Below, in pieces: positions 46,010 through 55,012 of a stretch of DNA of 64,000 nt. How positions within the stretch are numbered: the first letter of the stretch is position 1; each line of letters opens with the position of its first letter. Source of the DNA: Clostridium sp. OS1-26 (GTDB taxonomy: Bacteria; Bacillota; Clostridia; Clostridiales; Clostridiaceae); the NCBI RefSeq assembly GCF_030915445.1, contig NZ_CP133264.1, positions 2,542,001 through 2,606,000 of the forward strand, in the 5' to 3' direction. Made by a program: the position numbers and the translations under genes. A model generated the notes under the pieces. It searched no databases. It was not told where the DNA came from and saw nothing but the letters and a program-made list of their open reading frames with translations.

Positions 46010-48006
46010 ATGAAAACAAAATATCAAAATCTCTTTGAACCAATAAAGATTGGAAAATTAGAAATTAAAAATCGATTTGTTATGGCACCAATGGGACCAG
46101 GTGGCCTTTGTGATGCGGATGGAACCTTCAATGAGCGTGGAGTAGAATATTATGTAGAAAGAGCAAAAGGTGGTACTGGGCTTATTATGACCGGTGTTAC
46201 CATGGTAGAAAATGATATTGAAAAATGTAATTTGCCATCAATGCCATGCCCAACACTTAATCCTTTAAACTTTATTGCGACAGGGAAAAAGATGACGGAG
46301 AGAATTCATGCTTATGGGGCAAAAATACTTCTTCAACTTTCAGCTGGATTTGGAAGAGTTAGTATACCTTCAATAGTGGGAAGAACAGCTGTAGCGCCGT
46401 CACCTATACCACACAGATGGCTCTCAGATGTGACTTGCAGGGAGCTAACTGTTGAAGAGATAAAAACTTATGTTAAAAAGTTTGCAGAATCAGCACTTAT
46501 AGCAAAAAAGCAGGCTTTGATGGTATTGAAATACATGCTGTACATGAAGGTTACCTTTTAGACCAATTTGCAATTTCATTCTTTAATAATAGAACAGATG
46601 AGTATGGTGGAAGTTTAAGAAATAGATTAAGATTTGCTATAGAAATAGTACAAGCTATCAAAGAAGCTTGTGGACAAGACTATCCTGTTTCGCTTCGTTA
46701 TAGCATTAAGAGCTTTATTAAGGATTGGAAAGAGGGAGGGCTTCCAGGAGAAGAATTTGTTGAAAAAGGAAGAGACATTGAGGAAGGTATTGAAGCAGCA
46801 AAAATTTTAGAAGAAGCTGGTTATGATGCCTTCAATGGAGATGTAGGTTCTTACGATTCATGGTACTGGAGTCACCCACCTATGTACCAAGAAAAAGGTT
46901 TATATCTTTCTTATAATGAAATATTAAAAAAGGTGCTTAAAGTACCAGTAATTACGGCAGGAAGAATGGAAGACCCAGAGCTTGCAAGTGAGGCAATAGC
47001 ACAAGGAAAAACAGACATGATTGCGCTAGGCAGACCATTACTTGCAGATTCTGAAATACCTAATAAGATAATGATGGATAAATACGACAAAGTGCGTCCT
47101 TGTCTTTCTTGTCAAGAAGGTTGTATGGGTAGATTACAAAATTATGCTAATATCTCTTGTGCAGTAAACCCTGCTTGCGGAAGGGAAACGGAGTATGGAT
47201 TAGAGCCTGCTAGAAAAACTAAGAATGTAATGATAATCGGCGGTGGTGTAGCAGGACTAGAAGCTGCAAGAGTAGCTGCAATAAGAGGACACAAAGTTAC
47301 TCTATTTGAAAAATCAGATAGGCTTGGAGGAAACCTTATTCCTGGTGGTGCTCCTGATTTTAAAGAAGATGATATAGCACTTGCTAATTGGTATGCTAAT
47401 GAACTTAAGGATTTAAATGTAGAAGTTAACTATAATACAATAGTTACAAAAGAAATGGTTAAAGACTTTAACGCAGATGAAGTTATAGTCGCAACAGGCT
47501 CAAAACCAAGAAAATTAGCTATTCCAGGCTCTGATAAAGTATATGCAGCAGAAGAAGTTCTTCTTGGTAAAAAAGATGCAGGAGGCTCAACTATTATTAT
47601 TGGCGGCGGATTAGTTGGTTGTGAAACTGCTTTATGGCTTGTTGATCAAGGTAAAAAAGTTACTCTTGTTGAATTACAAGATGGCATATTAAAAGTTGGT
47701 GGACCACTTTGTCATGCTAATGAAGATATGCTTAAGGATTTAGTTAAGTTCAAGAAGATAGAACTTAAAGTAAATACTTCTGTAATTTCTGCTTCAGAAG
47801 ATGGTTTTATTCTAAAGTCTGGCGATAAAGAAGAAGTTATTGCTGCTGATTCTGCAATTGTAGCAATTGGCTACACTTCAGAAAAATCTTTATATGATGA
47901 AATAAAATTTGAGATACCAAATGTTCATTTATTAGGTGATGCGAATCAAGTTTCAAATATAATGTATGCAATATGGAATGCTTATGAAGTTGCTAGGAAT
48001 ATTTAA
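46010..48006 (+). pseudogene. NADH:flavin ene-reductase (OYE / 2,4-dienoyl-CoA reductase type), frameshifted (probably intact)
   Basis: The first frame begins the FMN barrel (FEPIKIGKLEIKNRFVMAPMGPGG) and stops at 46561. The -1 frame continues with [19 protein letters not shown] and the complete rest. One more A in the A6 run at 46504-46509 restores about 665 residues. A 4Fe-4S cluster is bound by the cysteines in [13 protein letters not shown] and the Cys of ISCAVN. FAD/NAD domains follow ([30 protein letters not shown]). This is the architecture of clostridial bile-acid, enoate and flavonoid reductases (e.g. flavone or flavanone-cleaving reductases). A flavonoid role is inferred from the phloretin-hydrolase and phloroglucinol genes around it. 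Confidence 0.82.
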
Positions 48007-48052
48007 TTTAGATATATAATTGAAGAAGTTAAGATTACAAATAAATCTAAAT

Positions 48053-48099
48053 AAAAAAACAGGTACAAGAATTAAATGATCCTTGTGCCTGTTTTTTAT
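48053..48099 (+). terminator. Terminator after the ene-reductase gene
   Basis: AAAACAGGTACAAG and CTTGTGCCTGTTTT pair and are followed by TTATTT. Confidence 0.85.
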
Positions 48100-48173
48100 T
48101 TAGATTTAGTATAAAAAGTTTATGACAAATACATTAATTAGAAAATGTAATACAAGAACTTATCAAGTCGATG

Positions 48174-48255
48174 CATTATTGTATTAAGATAAAAAGTATA
48201 AATTCAACAGGTTTCGTATTTTTATAAAAAATAATACGATTTTGTATTAAAAAGC
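48174..48255 (+). promoter_or_regulatory. Candidate activator sites upstream of the dehydrogenase gene
   Basis: The two elements match those at 35392-35413 (21 of 22 bases) and 35460-35477 (16 of 18), in the same order and spacing relative to a sigma-54 promoter. The rest of 48100-48471 contains no gene. Confidence 0.55.
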
Positions 48256-48399
48256 ATTATTTTAATGAAGATAACTTCTTCATTAGTAAGATTTTATCAA
48301 CGAATTTTAGAGCTTATTTGAAAAAAATTTAAATAGAGGGTAAGTGTTATCAGCCTTCAACAAATTTGATGAAAAAAGTTAAAGTTTTTACTGTAAGGT

Positions 48400-48415
48400 T
48401 GGCATGTAAATTGCT
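48400..48415 (+). promoter_or_regulatory. Sigma-54 promoter of the 3-hydroxy-5-oxohexanoate dehydrogenase gene
   Basis: TGGCATGTAAATTGCT, nearly identical to the promoter at 39799, 57 bases before the start codon. Confidence 0.82.
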
Positions 48416-48471
48416 CTATATAATGCTGATAATTACATTAAATAAAAAAGTATCTTAGGAGGAATTGTTCT

Positions 48472-49407
48472 ATGGGAAATATAATTAAAAATATCACAGT
48501 ATTTGGTCCAGGAATGATGGGCAGTGGAATAGCTCAAGTATTTGCTGGCTGTAAGGGTTTAAATGTAACCATTTTTATAAGAGAAAAGTTTGAATATGAA
48601 TGTATGGATAAAATAAAAGGTAATCTTCAGGTTATAAAAGAAAAGGGTATTGTAACAGAAGGAGATATTAAAGACATTTTAAGCAGAATTACTTTAACTG
48701 AAGACATGAAAGTTGCTACTAAAGATGCAGATTTTGTTATTGAATGTATCCCCGAGAATATGGAATTAAAGCAAAATTTATTTATGAATTTAGAAGCACT
48801 TTGTAGACAAGATACTATATTTGCAACAAATACATCAGTAATGAGTATTACAGAAATATCTGAAAAGGCTAAGAACAAGGCAAGAATAGTTGGAACTCAT
48901 TTTTGGAATCCACCTTATTTAATTCCTCTTGTTGAAGTTGTTAAATCAGACTATACTTCTGATGAAGTTATGGAAAAAACTATGGAATTGCTTAAAGAAG
49001 TAAACAAGCATCCTATAAGAGTAAATAAAGATGTTCCAGGATTTGTTGCGAATAGATTACAACATGCTTTATGGAGAGAAGCAATATCAATAGTAGAGAA
49101 TGGCATTGCTGATGCTGCAACAGTTGATGAGGCAGTTAAATATAGCTTTGGATTAAGATTACCTCATTTAGGACCTATAGAAAATGCAGATATGGTTGGA
49201 ACAGATTTAACTCTGTCAATACACAGCTATATATTAAAGCATTTGGAGAACTCCACTGAACCATCACCTCTTTTAAAGCAAAAGGTTGAAGAGGGAAACT
49301 TAGGCTTTAAGAGTGGTAAGGGATTCCAAGAGTGGACTGTAGAGCAAGCTAATAAATCAAATGAAGGTTTAAGAGAATATTTACTTAAAATATTATATAA
49401 CAAATAG
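48472..49407 (+). CDS. 3-hydroxyacyl-CoA-dehydrogenase-like protein, probable 3-hydroxy-5-oxohexanoate dehydrogenase
   Basis: 311 residues: an NAD-binding Rossmann domain (VFGPGMMGSGIAQVFAG), the catalytic His/Asn in VGTHFWNPPYLIPLVEVV, and the C-terminal dimerisation domain (NRLQHALWREAISIVENGIADAATVDEAV). Family members oxidise 3-hydroxyacyl-CoA or free acids such as carnitine. In this cluster it would oxidise (S)-3-hydroxy-5-oxohexanoate to 3,5-dioxohexanoate, the step between ring opening and the BKACE lyase. It is a single gene with its own sigma-54 promoter, and that shared control is the main reason for assigning it to the pathway. The start follows TAGGAGGAATT. Confidence 0.82.
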   Translation: MGNIIKNITVFGPGMMGSGIAQVFAGCKGLNVTIFIREKFEYECMDKIKGNLQVIKEKGIVTEGDIKDILSRITLTEDMKVATKDADFVIECIPENMELKQNLFMNLEALCRQDTIFATNTSVMSITEISEKAKNKARIVGTHFWNPPYLIPLVEVVKSDYTSDEVMEKTMELLKEVNKHPIRVNKDVPGFVANRLQHALWREAISIVENGIADAATVDEAVKYSFGLRLPHLGPIENADMVGTDLTLSIHSYILKHLENSTEPSPLLKQKVEEGNLGFKSGKGFQEWTVEQANKSNEGLREYLLKILYNK

Positions 49408-49505
49408 TAATTAATACAAAGCAGCAGTGAAATATATTTAAAAGAAGTCTAAATCTAAAGTGAATAAGGCTAGATAAAGTTTTGCAATTAAGCATTAACA
49501 GTAAA

Positions 49506-49533
49506 GAAGGGTTTAAAAAGTTTTAAACCCTTC
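49506..49533 (+). terminator. Hairpin after the dehydrogenase gene
   Basis: GAAGGGTTTAAAA and TTTTAAACCCTTC pair with a two-base gap; no T run follows, so termination is uncertain. Confidence 0.5.
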
Positions 49534-49630
49534 GCTATCTAATATTAATTTTGAACTACTTGTCTAGAAACTTATTTATTTAATAAACTAACTAATTGAA
49601 GATTTTTACTACATAAGGAGAAAATATATT

Positions 49631-50129
49631 ATGAATTATATTCAAATCATTAATTCAATTTTAGTACTTACGGTAATTATTTTTATCGGATTTATTATCT
49701 CAAAGTTAAATATAATCAATGAAGCAGGTGCATCAGTTATAAGCGGCGTTATTATGAAAGTTACATTTCCCGCTATTATTTTAACATCTATGCAGAAAAG
49801 TTTTTCACAAGAGCTTTTTAGAAATAGTATAGGTTTGATAGCTTTATCCGTTGTCATATATGCAGTGTTAATTGTTTTTGTGACTATTTTGGGTAAAGCT
49901 TCTTTTGCCTATCGATAAACTTAAAGTTATGCAGTTTTTGATAGTTTTTGGAACTGTAAGTTTTATTGGATTTCCTGTAGTAATTATGGCTACTCAAGCA
50001 CCATTAACAGCGGGAGTATTTGCAAAGACCTATGGTGGTGATGAGTTGCTTGCTAATAAAAGTATAGTACTATCTAACCTCTTAGCAATTATTACAGTTC
50101 CTTTAATAATTTTACTTATTGGTGTGTAA
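49631..50129 (+). pseudogene. AEC-family (auxin efflux carrier) permease, decayed
   Basis: The first 95 residues are the normal N-terminus of an AEC permease (three helices, IISKLNIINEAGASVISG). The frame stops at 49918. The +1 frame continues with PIDKLKVMQFLIVFGTVSFIGFPVVI (helix four), and directly after it comes the family's C-terminal part (TAGVFAKTYGGDELLANKSIVLSNLLAIITVP). About 130 residues of the usual 300 or so are missing in between. So there is one extra base near the T4 run 49903-49906 and a true internal deletion. The gene is most likely dead. Confidence 0.75.
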
Positions 50130-50216
50130 TATGGATTTTTATTGTAAAGTGATGTTTATTTCAATAGATTCAGCTAAGATTATTTAAAGATCTTAAATGT
50201 TTTAAATAAGAAACTT

Positions 50217-50249
50217 AAAGGAGTTGTCCAATTATTAGACAGATCCTTT
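50217..50249. terminator. Imperfect hairpin
   Basis: AAAGGAGTTGTC and GACAGATCCTTT pair with two mismatches between the decayed permease and the convergent membrane-protein gene. Confidence 0.4.
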
Positions 50250-50304
50250 AATATATAATTATTTTTATAGATAGCTATGTTGTTGTATTCCTAAAGAATG
50301 GATT

Positions 50305-50853
50305 CTATTCATTGAAGGATTTAGCCCAATTATTACCTAAAGCTAATTTACAAAATAAAACGTTTACCTTTACAAGTATAAATGAAAGTGCAATTCCATA
50401 TCCAAAAAACATAATTAATTGAATTGACCCTACTGATGATACATTCGAAGGTTTTATTAAAAAAGTGAAAAGTGATTCAATGAATCCTATCAGTACACAA
50501 GGGACAATTCCAAATGGAGTTTTGCCTAGTAAAATTGGGTGAATAGCTAATATACCAAAGATTATAACTGTAGTTAAAACACCAAAGACTATATCCATAG
50601 ATAAACCAGCCATTAAACCCACGAAGAAAAAGAATACAACTCCCCATAGAGTTCCAGATAGAAAACTCAGAAACATCGCTGGTAGTAATTTAGGCTCACC
50701 TCCTAAAGAGAAAAACAATACTAACGGTATAAATATCATCCAAGTATATGGAGCATATGGAGTTAAAGCTTGAAAAGGTATTAATAGTACAGTAATTAAT
50801 ATTGCTCCGATTACAGCTTGAATTAAAAGAGCTTTATTTTTTATTGAATTCAT
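50305..50853 (-). CDS. DUF1097-like integral membrane protein
   Basis: A 182-residue protein made almost wholly of five to six hydrophobic helices (AVIGAILITVLLIPFQ, WMIFIPLVLFFSLGGEPKLL, IVFGVLTTVIIFGILAIHPILLG). It resembles the small DUF1097 membrane family, whose function is unknown. The ATG at 50853 has the best spacing from GAAGGGA. It follows the phloretin-hydrolase-like gene by about 25 bases on the same strand, so it may move a substrate or product of that enzyme. Confidence 0.6.
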   Translation of the reverse strand: MNSIKNKALLIQAVIGAILITVLLIPFQALTPYAPYTWMIFIPLVLFFSLGGEPKLLPAMFLSFLSGTLWGVVFFFFVGLMAGLSMDIVFGVLTTVIIFGILAIHPILLGKTPFGIVPCVLIGFIESLFTFLIKPSNVSSVGSIQLIMFFGYGIALSFILVKVNVLFCKLALGNNWAKSFNE

Positions 50854-50877
50854 CATTATCCCTTCCTTCATTTTCTC

Positions 50878-51693
50878 TTAAAACCAATTGTTCTTTTCTT
50901 CTCTATACACATCAGGCAGAATGCGTGCTAGATTTGAAAATTCCTTAACATTGTGGTTTAGCAGACAAACTGGTCCAGCAGCAGGAATCTTAAAGCCATC
51001 TGGAATGCACTTAACTGGGTTACCATCAATGATTTGCCAACCAAACCAAAAGCGTGAACGAAGTTCAGAGCCTCCTTTTACAGGGCGTAGAAAGTGAGTC
51101 ATTACCACAGGTATATCTGGCATGTCTCCACTACCAATAACTTGTACATTTGCACAGATTAGTGAATTGCAAGCTTCTGTACCAATTTTGCTCATATTGT
51201 ATCCAAGGTCAGATGGTTTTTTAAAGTTAATGCGAAGCAAATCAATATTACCTGTACCGATATCTTCCCAAATATTATGAATGCTGTCCCAGTGACGTTC
51301 CTGCATAGATAAGTTCATATTTCTTGAACGAGCTGGATCTTCTAAATATACATCATAGTGATCTTCGTTATCCCAAATTGCATATCTTAAACGATCTAGA
51401 GGATGCCAAGCAAACCACCAATCGAACATTTCTCCGTCTACATTTGGGAAAAATGTTTGATTCGCTATTACTGCTGTACCATCCTCTAGCTGCCACCAGC
51501 CAAATTCTCCTGGTAAATCTCCTGAGTTAAACAAATCGTTTCTGTCATGAATGCGCAAGGCTGTTGCGTTATCATAAGGTTCAGAAGTAATTAGATCATA
51601 TTTTTTCTTTGGACCTATAAAACAGTCTTGTTTGTAGTACTTAAAATAGTTTTTTTCGCGGTCGCTGTTTTTTACTGGAACTTTTTTTGTCAT
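50878..51693 (-). CDS. DAPG/phloretin hydrolase-family C-C hydrolase
   Basis: A 271-residue protein of the family that includes phloretin hydrolase and 2,4-diacetylphloroglucinol hydrolase (PhlG). Family landmarks are GWWQLEDGTAVIANQTFFP, GEMFDWWFAWHPLDRLRYAIW, EDHYDVYLEDP and the C-terminal HxxxE of NHNVKEF, which fits the zinc site of PhlG. Such enzymes cut the bond between an acyl chain and a phloroglucinol ring; phloretin would give phloroglucinol and 3-(4-hydroxyphenyl)propionate. The product would feed the reductase at 36073. It is driven by a minus-strand sigma-54 promoter at 51751-51766. Confidence 0.83.
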   Translation of the reverse strand: MTKKVPVKNSDREKNYFKYYKQDCFIGPKKKYDLITSEPYDNATALRIHDRNDLFNSGDLPGEFGWWQLEDGTAVIANQTFFPNVDGEMFDWWFAWHPLDRLRYAIWDNEDHYDVYLEDPARSRNMNLSMQERHWDSIHNIWEDIGTGNIDLLRINFKKPSDLGYNMSKIGTEACNSLICANVQVIGSGDMPDIPVVMTHFLRPVKGGSELRSRFWFGWQIIDGNPVKCIPDGFKIPAAGPVCLLNHNVKEFSNLARILPDVYREEKNNWF

Positions 51694-51750
51694 ATAAAAT
51701 ACACTCCTCTTAAAATTATTTTATTAAAGAATATTTCAATGATTTTAAAT

Positions 51751-51766
51751 AGCAAAAACTATGCCA
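51751..51766 (-). promoter_or_regulatory. Sigma-54 promoter of the phloretin-hydrolase-like operon
   Basis: On the minus strand TGGCATAGTTTTTGCT, about 58 bases before the start codon. A TTGTAT-containing dyad at about 51849-51883 lies 80-115 bases upstream and may be an activator site. Confidence 0.75.
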
Positions 51767-51940
51767 AAAATGATAACATTTCCTCAATGTCGTAACGGCC
51801 TATTATTGCTATAAATAAGAAGTATTTGTCAGTGTATGTTAATTAAACAATTGTATAGACATATGTATAAAATATTGTACATGTTTATTGACTGGAAAGA
51901 ACTCCTATAATACACTTATAGTAGGTAGGAGGTGTATACG

Positions 51941-53362
51941 ATGCATTTCGACTTTACATTAGAGGAACTTAATATGCGAGGCGGAATTCTAGACAGACTC
52001 ATAGATATAGCCTTTGATGCTGCTATTATAATAGACAAGGAAGGACGTATCCTTCACTGCAGTAAAGGTTCTATAGAACTCATAAACTTGCCGAGAGAGA
52101 CTGTAATAGGTCAGCATATTAATAATATTGATTCTAAATCACCTTTTGAAAGAGTTTTAAAGACTGGAAAACATGAGACAGGGGTTATGGTTATCATTAA
52201 CGGAAGGAAATGTATGACTAATCTGATTCCTATTATATCAAAAGGGGAAGTCATTGGAGTACTTGGGATGGTACTTTTTCAGAGCCTTACTAATTTAAAA
52301 AGTGTCTTGATTAGTATGACTAAATATACTGAATCTGAATTCAAAAATATATACGATATAATAGCGCGAGTAGACTCTAATTATACTTTTAATGATTATA
52401 TTGGTAAAAGTAGTATCATTAAGGATATGTTGGAGCAATGCAGGAGAGCATCTAAAACATTTTATCCAGTTTTGATTATTGGTGAAACAGGAACTGGAAA
52501 AGAGATTTTGGCAAATGGATTTCACTCAGAGAATATGACCTCATTTACTCCTTTTATAAAGATTAATTGTACGGCTATACCTGACGATCTGTTGGAGTCA
52601 GAATTATTTGGACATGAAAAGGGAGCTTTTACTGGTGCGGTGTCTGCTAAAAAAGGAAAATTCGAATTAGCTGCTGGTGGAGCCATTCTTTTAGATGAAA
52701 TAGGTGATATGAACTTGAGATTACAAAGCAAATTACTTAGGGTTTTAGAGGAGAAGGAATATGAGCGGATTGGAGGAACTAAGCTGCTCCCGCTAAATGC
52801 TCGAGTGATTGCTTCTACCAATCGGAACCTCAAAGAACTTTGTAGACAAGGTAAGTTTCGTGAAGATTTGTACTACAGACTAAATACAATAGAAATCAAG
52901 GTACCAGCTCTGCGAGCTAGAAAAGAAGATATTCCGCTTCTGGTTGAGCATTTTATTCGTAAAAACCAATTAGATATAACTTTCTCAGAGGATGCTTTAG
53001 AAATATTAACTGAGTATAACTGGCCTGGAAATGTACGTGAGCTGCGTAATATAATTAATCGTCTTAGTATCAATTATGACGAAAAAACCATTAGAGGAGA
53101 ACATGTACTACAAGTAATTAATCATAGTTTAGATTTAACATGTGATAAAGTTAATAATACGTTGCTTCAATACCAAGATAATATTATCCCCATGGAGAGT
53201 ACAATTAAAGATCAAGAAAAGAATATAATCGTAAATGCCTTAAGGCATTGCAACTATAATGTTTCTCATGCAGCTAAACAACTTAAGATTTGCCGAGCTA
53301 CACTTTACAACAAAATAAAAAAATATAATATTACCTTAAATAAGGACATACGAATTCAGTAA
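51941..53362 (+). CDS. Sigma-54-dependent transcriptional activator with PAS domain (second)
   Basis: 473 residues. The N-terminal PAS domain (AFDAAIIIDKEGRILHCSKG, about 18-125) is followed by an AAA+ domain with Walker A GETGTGKE, GHEKGAFTGAVS and Walker B AILLDEIGDMN. The C-terminal Fis helix-turn-helix is NVSHAAKQLKICRATLYNKIKKY. The ATG at 51941 follows AGGAGG; the GTG at 51932 overlaps that site. It is divergent from the hydrolase operon, which carries a sigma-54 promoter, making that operon its nearest target. A TATAAT at 51906-51911 may be its own -10 box. Confidence 0.92.
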   Translation: MHFDFTLEELNMRGGILDRLIDIAFDAAIIIDKEGRILHCSKGSIELINLPRETVIGQHINNIDSKSPFERVLKTGKHETGVMVIINGRKCMTNLIPIISKGEVIGVLGMVLFQSLTNLKSVLISMTKYTESEFKNIYDIIARVDSNYTFNDYIGKSSIIKDMLEQCRRASKTFYPVLIIGETGTGKEILANGFHSENMTSFTPFIKINCTAIPDDLLESELFGHEKGAFTGAVSAKKGKFELAAGGAILLDEIGDMNLRLQSKLLRVLEEKEYERIGGTKLLPLNARVIASTNRNLKELCRQGKFREDLYYRLNTIEIKVPALRARKEDIPLLVEHFIRKNQLDITFSEDALEILTEYNWPGNVRELRNIINRLSINYDEKTIRGEHVLQVINHSLDLTCDKVNNTLLQYQDNIIPMESTIKDQEKNIIVNALRHCNYNVSHAAKQLKICRATLYNKIKKYNITLNKDIRIQ

Positions 53363-53451
53363 AATAGCACTATAAGTTATGATACTATAAAAAAGAGATT
53401 ATTTATTAAACAGCGTGTTACCTCAGAAAAAAGTTATAAAGGAGAGAAAAA

Positions 53452-54105
53452 ATGGCTGAAAATAAAAATGCTACAAAGGTACTAAAGCCAAAGATTCAAA
53501 GTGATCTGCCTGAATTTAATTTAACAGGAGGCATATCCGATTATGATTCAATTTCCTCAGTATTGGTGAAGGAAAGCTTGTTGGAAGATTTTAATACAAA
53601 AGGAGTGTCTTTCGATGGAGTAATATTTAGAAATGTTAAATTTGTAAATATATCCTTTGAACAGACAGAACTTTTAGATGTAAGATTTGAAAATTGTGAC
53701 CTATCTAATATTAATCTAAGTGGGTCTTCAATACATAGAGTAGAGTTTATAAACTGTAAGCTTACAGGAAGCAATTTTACAGAAGCAGCTTTTAAAAATG
53801 TTATGTTTCATCAGTGCAGTGGACAATATGCATCTTTTCGATTTGTAGATTGCAAACAAATAATCTTCAGCGGTTGTCAGCTTCCTTATATTGACTTTTA
53901 TGAGAGTAAGTTTTCTAAAGTGGAATTTAAAGATACGGATATTACACGGAGTCAATTCTATAATACTAAGCTGAAAGATATAGATTTTACCAGTTGCAAC
54001 ATTGACGGACTTGCGGCAGGTGTAGAGGATATTCATGGCGCAATAATCTTACATACTCAGGCTCTTTCAATTGTTGGCTTACTTGGAGTTGTATTGAAAG
54101 AGTAG
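53452..54105 (+). CDS. Pentapeptide-repeat protein
   Basis: A 217-residue protein, from about residue 35 a run of A(D/N)LxX-type five-residue units (VSFDGVIFRNVKFVNISFEQ, LSNINLSGSSIHRVEF, LTGSNFTEAAFKNVMF and so on), which fold as a right-handed quadrilateral beta-helix. Some relatives protect DNA gyrase, but most have no known role. The C-terminus ends in a short hydrophobic helix (ALSIVGLLGVVL). It follows the second activator by about 90 bases and is followed by a strong terminator. No link to phloroglucinol is shown. Confidence 0.88.
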   Translation: MAENKNATKVLKPKIQSDLPEFNLTGGISDYDSISSVLVKESLLEDFNTKGVSFDGVIFRNVKFVNISFEQTELLDVRFENCDLSNINLSGSSIHRVEFINCKLTGSNFTEAAFKNVMFHQCSGQYASFRFVDCKQIIFSGCQLPYIDFYESKFSKVEFKDTDITRSQFYNTKLKDIDFTSCNIDGLAAGVEDIHGAIILHTQALSIVGLLGVVLKE

Positions 54106-54138
54106 AAGGGGATAATCTAAATAATTTTAGTATAAAAG

Positions 54139-54179
54139 TATATGTGACACTAAAATTAAAGTGTCACATATATTTTTTT
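54139..54179. terminator. Bidirectional terminator
   Basis: ATATGTGACACT and AGTGTCACATAT pair, followed by ATTTTTTT; it lies between the pentapeptide and flavin-reductase genes. Confidence 0.85.
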
Positions 54180-54747
54180 AAATAAAAGATCCAGAGTTAT
54201 CTGACTTATATTTTTCGGTATATCTATATGTCTTATTTGCAGTATCGCCTACGTATAAAACCGGGTCAAGTAATGAGTATATTAAATGATCTTCATCATC
54301 TAATAAATCTGTAGAAATACATCTGCCTTTTATAGTTGCAAATATAGTAGTAATGCCTTTAAAATCTTCTAGTTCAGTAACATTAGTTAAGCTGCACTCT
54401 ATAGAAATAGGACATTCCTTAATCATAGGTGCTTTAATTATGCTTGATTGAACTGGAGTTAAACCAGTCAATTCAAATTTTCTGCTTTTATTACCGGACA
54501 AGTATCCACAAATGTCCATTTCCTTCATAAGATCTCTATCAGGAATATTAACAACAAAGTCTTTTACTTTTTTTATTTGATTTAGCGCATAGCTGTTATT
54601 TCCAATTCCAAGGCATATCATATTTGTTAATGTAAAAGAAGATGATAGAGTTGTGATGTTAGGAACACCATTTTCATCATAATAGCTTATTAATATGACG
54701 GGAAACCCATAATATAGTTTTTTAAAATTAACACTTTTTTTCTCCAT
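54178..54747 (-). CDS. Flavin reductase-like FMN-binding protein (flavoredoxin type)
   Basis: 189 residues with the FMN-binding split-barrel pattern: YYGFPVILISYYDENGVPNITTLSSSFTLT, then GIGNNSYALNQIKKVKDFVVNIP and ECPISIECSLTNV. Relatives bind FMN and act in electron transfer or in reducing flavin or aromatic compounds. The ATG at 54747 follows GAGGTG. A supply of reduced flavin to the ene-reductase is possible but unproven. It is a single minus-strand gene. Confidence 0.82.
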   Translation of the reverse strand: MEKKSVNFKKLYYGFPVILISYYDENGVPNITTLSSSFTLTNMICLGIGNNSYALNQIKKVKDFVVNIPDRDLMKEMDICGYLSGNKSRKFELTGLTPVQSSIIKAPMIKECPISIECSLTNVTELEDFKGITTIFATIKGRCISTDLLDDEDHLIYSLLDPVLYVGDTANKTYRYTEKYKSDNSGSFI

Positions 54748-55012
54748 TGTTATCACCTCGTAATTAATTGTAATTTTAATCTAAAATGAAGGATGTGATA
54801 TAAATCACAAAATCCATATAAAAATAAAAGTACTATAACTATGATTTTGTAGTAAATTATGACTAGCATCGAACATAGTATAAAGTAAGAGGAATTATTC
54901 CAATATTTAGAAAATTATGAGAAAGTAATACTGTAAGATGAATTTTGTAATTATAGGAGACGGGCATGACTTAAGTTTCGTAGTTAAAGCCTTATAAAGA
55001 GGAGGGAGTTAT

